From contig DKGY01000067.1 in the NCBI GenBank assembly GCA_002453475.1, positions 54,089 through 71,305 on the forward strand: a stretch of 17,217 bases of DNA, given 5' to 3'. This DNA comes from Clostridium sp. UBA6758. GTDB taxonomy: Bacteria > Bacillota > Clostridia > Clostridiales > Clostridiaceae. Below are positions 15,980-17,217 of this stretch, one piece after another; position 1 is the stretch's first letter; each line of letters opens with the position of its first letter. The notes below the pieces were generated by a model. The model saw only the letters and a program-made list of their open reading frames with translations. It was not told the DNA's origin and made no database searches. The position numbers and the translations under genes are program-made.

Positions 15980-16160
15980 ATCCGATGACTACCTACTCTA
16001 ATACTCCCATCTTATTTAAAGTGGGAGTAAAGAGTGGCTACGTCCCTGGATAACTACTTCCCCTAAAGGACAACGACTTCTAAGTATCAAAAATATTGAT
16101 ACTTAGAAGTCTGTTAGTAAGCTTCAGTGGGAGTAAAAACCACTCTGAAGCTAGAACTCT
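15978..16160. other. Structured gene-less element: possible ncRNA or IS200/IS605-type remnant
   Basis: About 180 bases hold four nested or consecutive inverted repeats and no open reading frame. First, TTATCC (15978-15983) pairs with GGATAA (16048-16053), enclosing CC-ACTCT (15992-15999, one bulge) with AGAGTGG (16031-16037) and ACTCCCA (16003-16009) with TGGGAGT (16022-16028). Second, GACTTCTAAGTATCAA (16075-16090) pairs perfectly over 16 bp with TTGATACTTAGAAGTC (16096-16111). Third, AGCTTCAG (16120-16127) pairs with CTGAAGCT (16145-16152). GTGGGAGTAAA occurs twice (16021, 16127). Local G+C is clearly above that of the surrounding spacers. The layout, particularly read on the minus strand, recalls end structures and guide RNAs of IS605 OrfB/TnpB elements, but no transposase is present; this identity is an inference. 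Confidence 0.5.
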
Positions 16161-16205
16161 GTTTATATAGTGATTTTTAAGAGCTTGTCCTATTTAAGCG
16201 TTAAA

Positions 16206-17216
16206 TTAGTGATTAGTTTTCTTCGCAATATATGGAAGAATTAAACCTAAACCTATTAGTACAAATGGGGTCATAATGTTAAGTGTTAATTGGAATGGAT
16301 CTTCAGAGTATATACCACCAATACATGCAAAAGCTGTAAATGCAAAGCACCATGCTCCTATGATAATACCTAGGGTTTTATTTTTTACAAATTTATATTC
16401 AGGATTGAATTTGTCTCCTGCTTTCTTTAAAGCTATATATGCAACAAATACCCATAAGTAACGAAGAGGCATACATATAGCATTTAATTTTACTAACCAT
16501 TTTACTAATTCATCTACACTTCCTATACCAAAAGCAGGTAGGATGATTAATATTGAAACTATAACTAATATAAGTTTATGTCCGTTTGTATAAGCACCAT
16601 ATTTATTTTTAATAAATAATTTTTCAGGAATGAACTCTCTATCAGCGCTATTAAGTAACATACGTAAAGGTGCATCAATTGATATTATAAGTACTGCAAA
16701 TTGTCCAATAAGGTTTGTAATAGCATAAATAATTACGAAAGTATTTCCTATGTGATAGTATTCACCTAACTTTTGAAAAGCATAATATGCACCATTAGTC
16801 ATTAAGTCTTTAGGAACATTGTTTGAATCAAACATCATACCTAATGATATAGTTCCTAAAATTGCACAAACAGCAACCATAATTGCTAATGCAATCATAC
16901 CTTTTGAAAATCCTGTTTCAGGATTTTTAACTTGGTTAACGTAAGGTGATATTTTTTCACAACCACCAACAGCAAAGACTAAGATTGATAAACTGGTAAA
17001 GAATTTAACATCAAATGTAGGCATAAAAGTCTTAAATGACCAATCTATAGCATTTAGATTAGCATCTGTAATTGCTGGTGCTGCTAACATTAATATAATA
17101 AATAAAATAGACATTACGAACATGGATGTTCCTGCAAAAGTAGCTATCTTTTTTAATGGATTTAATCCTTTTGATGCAATATATAATGCAATTAAAAAGA
17201 CTACTAAGCAAGATAA
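16206..17216 (-). CDS. yjeM: APC family amino acid transporter, YjeM-like (glutamate/GABA antiporter group), N-terminus outside window
   Basis: This is the C-terminal 336 residues of a polytopic amino acid permease of the APC superfamily; the frame stays open to the window edge, and about a third of the usual 500 residues is missing. About eight to nine hydrophobic segments are visible. The stretch FAVGGCEKISPYVNQVKNPETGFSKG and the later ISIDAPLRMLLNSADREFIPE are typical of the YjeM/GadC branch of glutamate/GABA-type transporters. The protein ends in a short basic tail, IAKKTNH. The substrate is not known for this subgroup. The gene converges on tdh. Its own 3' region contains the structured element, and the first good terminator on the minus strand is the tdh hairpin, so that element would be in its 3' untranslated RNA. 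Confidence 0.8.
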   Translation of the reverse strand, partial: LSCLVVFLIALYIASKGLNPLKKIATFAGTSMFVMSILFIILMLAAPAITDANLNAIDWSFKTFMPTFDVKFFTSLSILVFAVGGCEKISPYVNQVKNPETGFSKGMIALAIMVAVCAILGTISLGMMFDSNNVPKDLMTNGAYYAFQKLGEYYHIGNTFVIIYAITNLIGQFAVLIISIDAPLRMLLNSADREFIPEKLFIKNKYGAYTNGHKLILVIVSILIILPAFGIGSVDELVKWLVKLNAICMPLRYLWVFVAYIALKKAGDKFNPEYKFVKNKTLGIIIGAWCFAFTAFACIGGIYSEDPFQLTLNIMTPFVLIGLGLILPYIAKKTNH

Positions 17217-17217
17217 T

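Noticed and set aside
15974..16205. Glycine or lysine riboswitch, suggested by the nearby threonine/glycine and amino acid transport genes
   Set aside because: It lies downstream of both convergent genes, not in a leader, and the conserved glycine and lysine aptamer cores are not seen.
16276..16461. Plus-strand open frame of 61 codons opposite the transporter gene
   Set aside because: It is antisense to conserved membrane segments of the YjeM-like protein and has no ribosome site.

Overview
The window reads as chromosomal DNA from a low-GC Gram-positive anaerobe, most likely a Clostridium (Clostridiaceae). The reasons are strong AT richness in genes and spacers, AGGAGG-type ribosome binding sites throughout, occasional TTG/GTG starts, lipoprotein-type solute-binding proteins, and a kbl-tdh threonine degradation pair with the short-chain-dehydrogenase type of TDH. 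No tRNA, rRNA, CRISPR array or intact transposase gene was seen. The species was not identified. No gene-free stretch exceeds 300 bases; the longest are 3584-3853 (270 bases) and 15923-16205 (283 bases).

Layout. Positions 2-2718 (+) hold an ABC-2 type exporter (ATPase missing only its first residues, then a six-helix permease) and a small sensor histidine kinase, an arrangement typical of peptide-antibiotic sensing/resistance modules; any response regulator must lie to the left. A convergent PHP-domain phosphoesterase (-) occupies 2927-3583. Positions 3854-7515 (+) are an importer operon: lipoprotein binding protein, fused double-domain permease and ATPase with TOBE domain, of the COG1840/COG1178/COG3842 group that carries ferric iron, phosphonates or similar anions. 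It starts at a good promoter and ends at a 17-bp terminator hairpin. Two minus-strand single genes follow: a YbaK/EbsC (YwhH-like) tRNA-editing-type protein and a GNAT acetyltransferase.

Positions 9035-13484 (+) run modA, modB, an FAD-dependent oxidoreductase, queG and a PlsC-type acyltransferase, behind a strong promoter and with no clear internal terminator. There is no modC, so the molybdate permease must borrow an ATPase. Positions 13670-15922 (+) carry kbl and tdh, which together convert threonine to glycine and acetyl-CoA, closed by a strong terminator. At the right edge (-) is the C-terminal two thirds of a YjeM-type APC amino acid transporter.

The least explained DNA is at about 15978-16160, between the tdh terminator and the transporter: roughly 180 bases of consecutive long hairpins with no gene. 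It looks like a structured RNA or a gene-less IS200/IS605-type remnant. Other unusual points are a terminator-like hairpin inside the first codons of the importer permease, stable hairpins between modA/modB and between kbl/tdh, and a degenerate 8-bp tandem array ahead of the histidine kinase gene.
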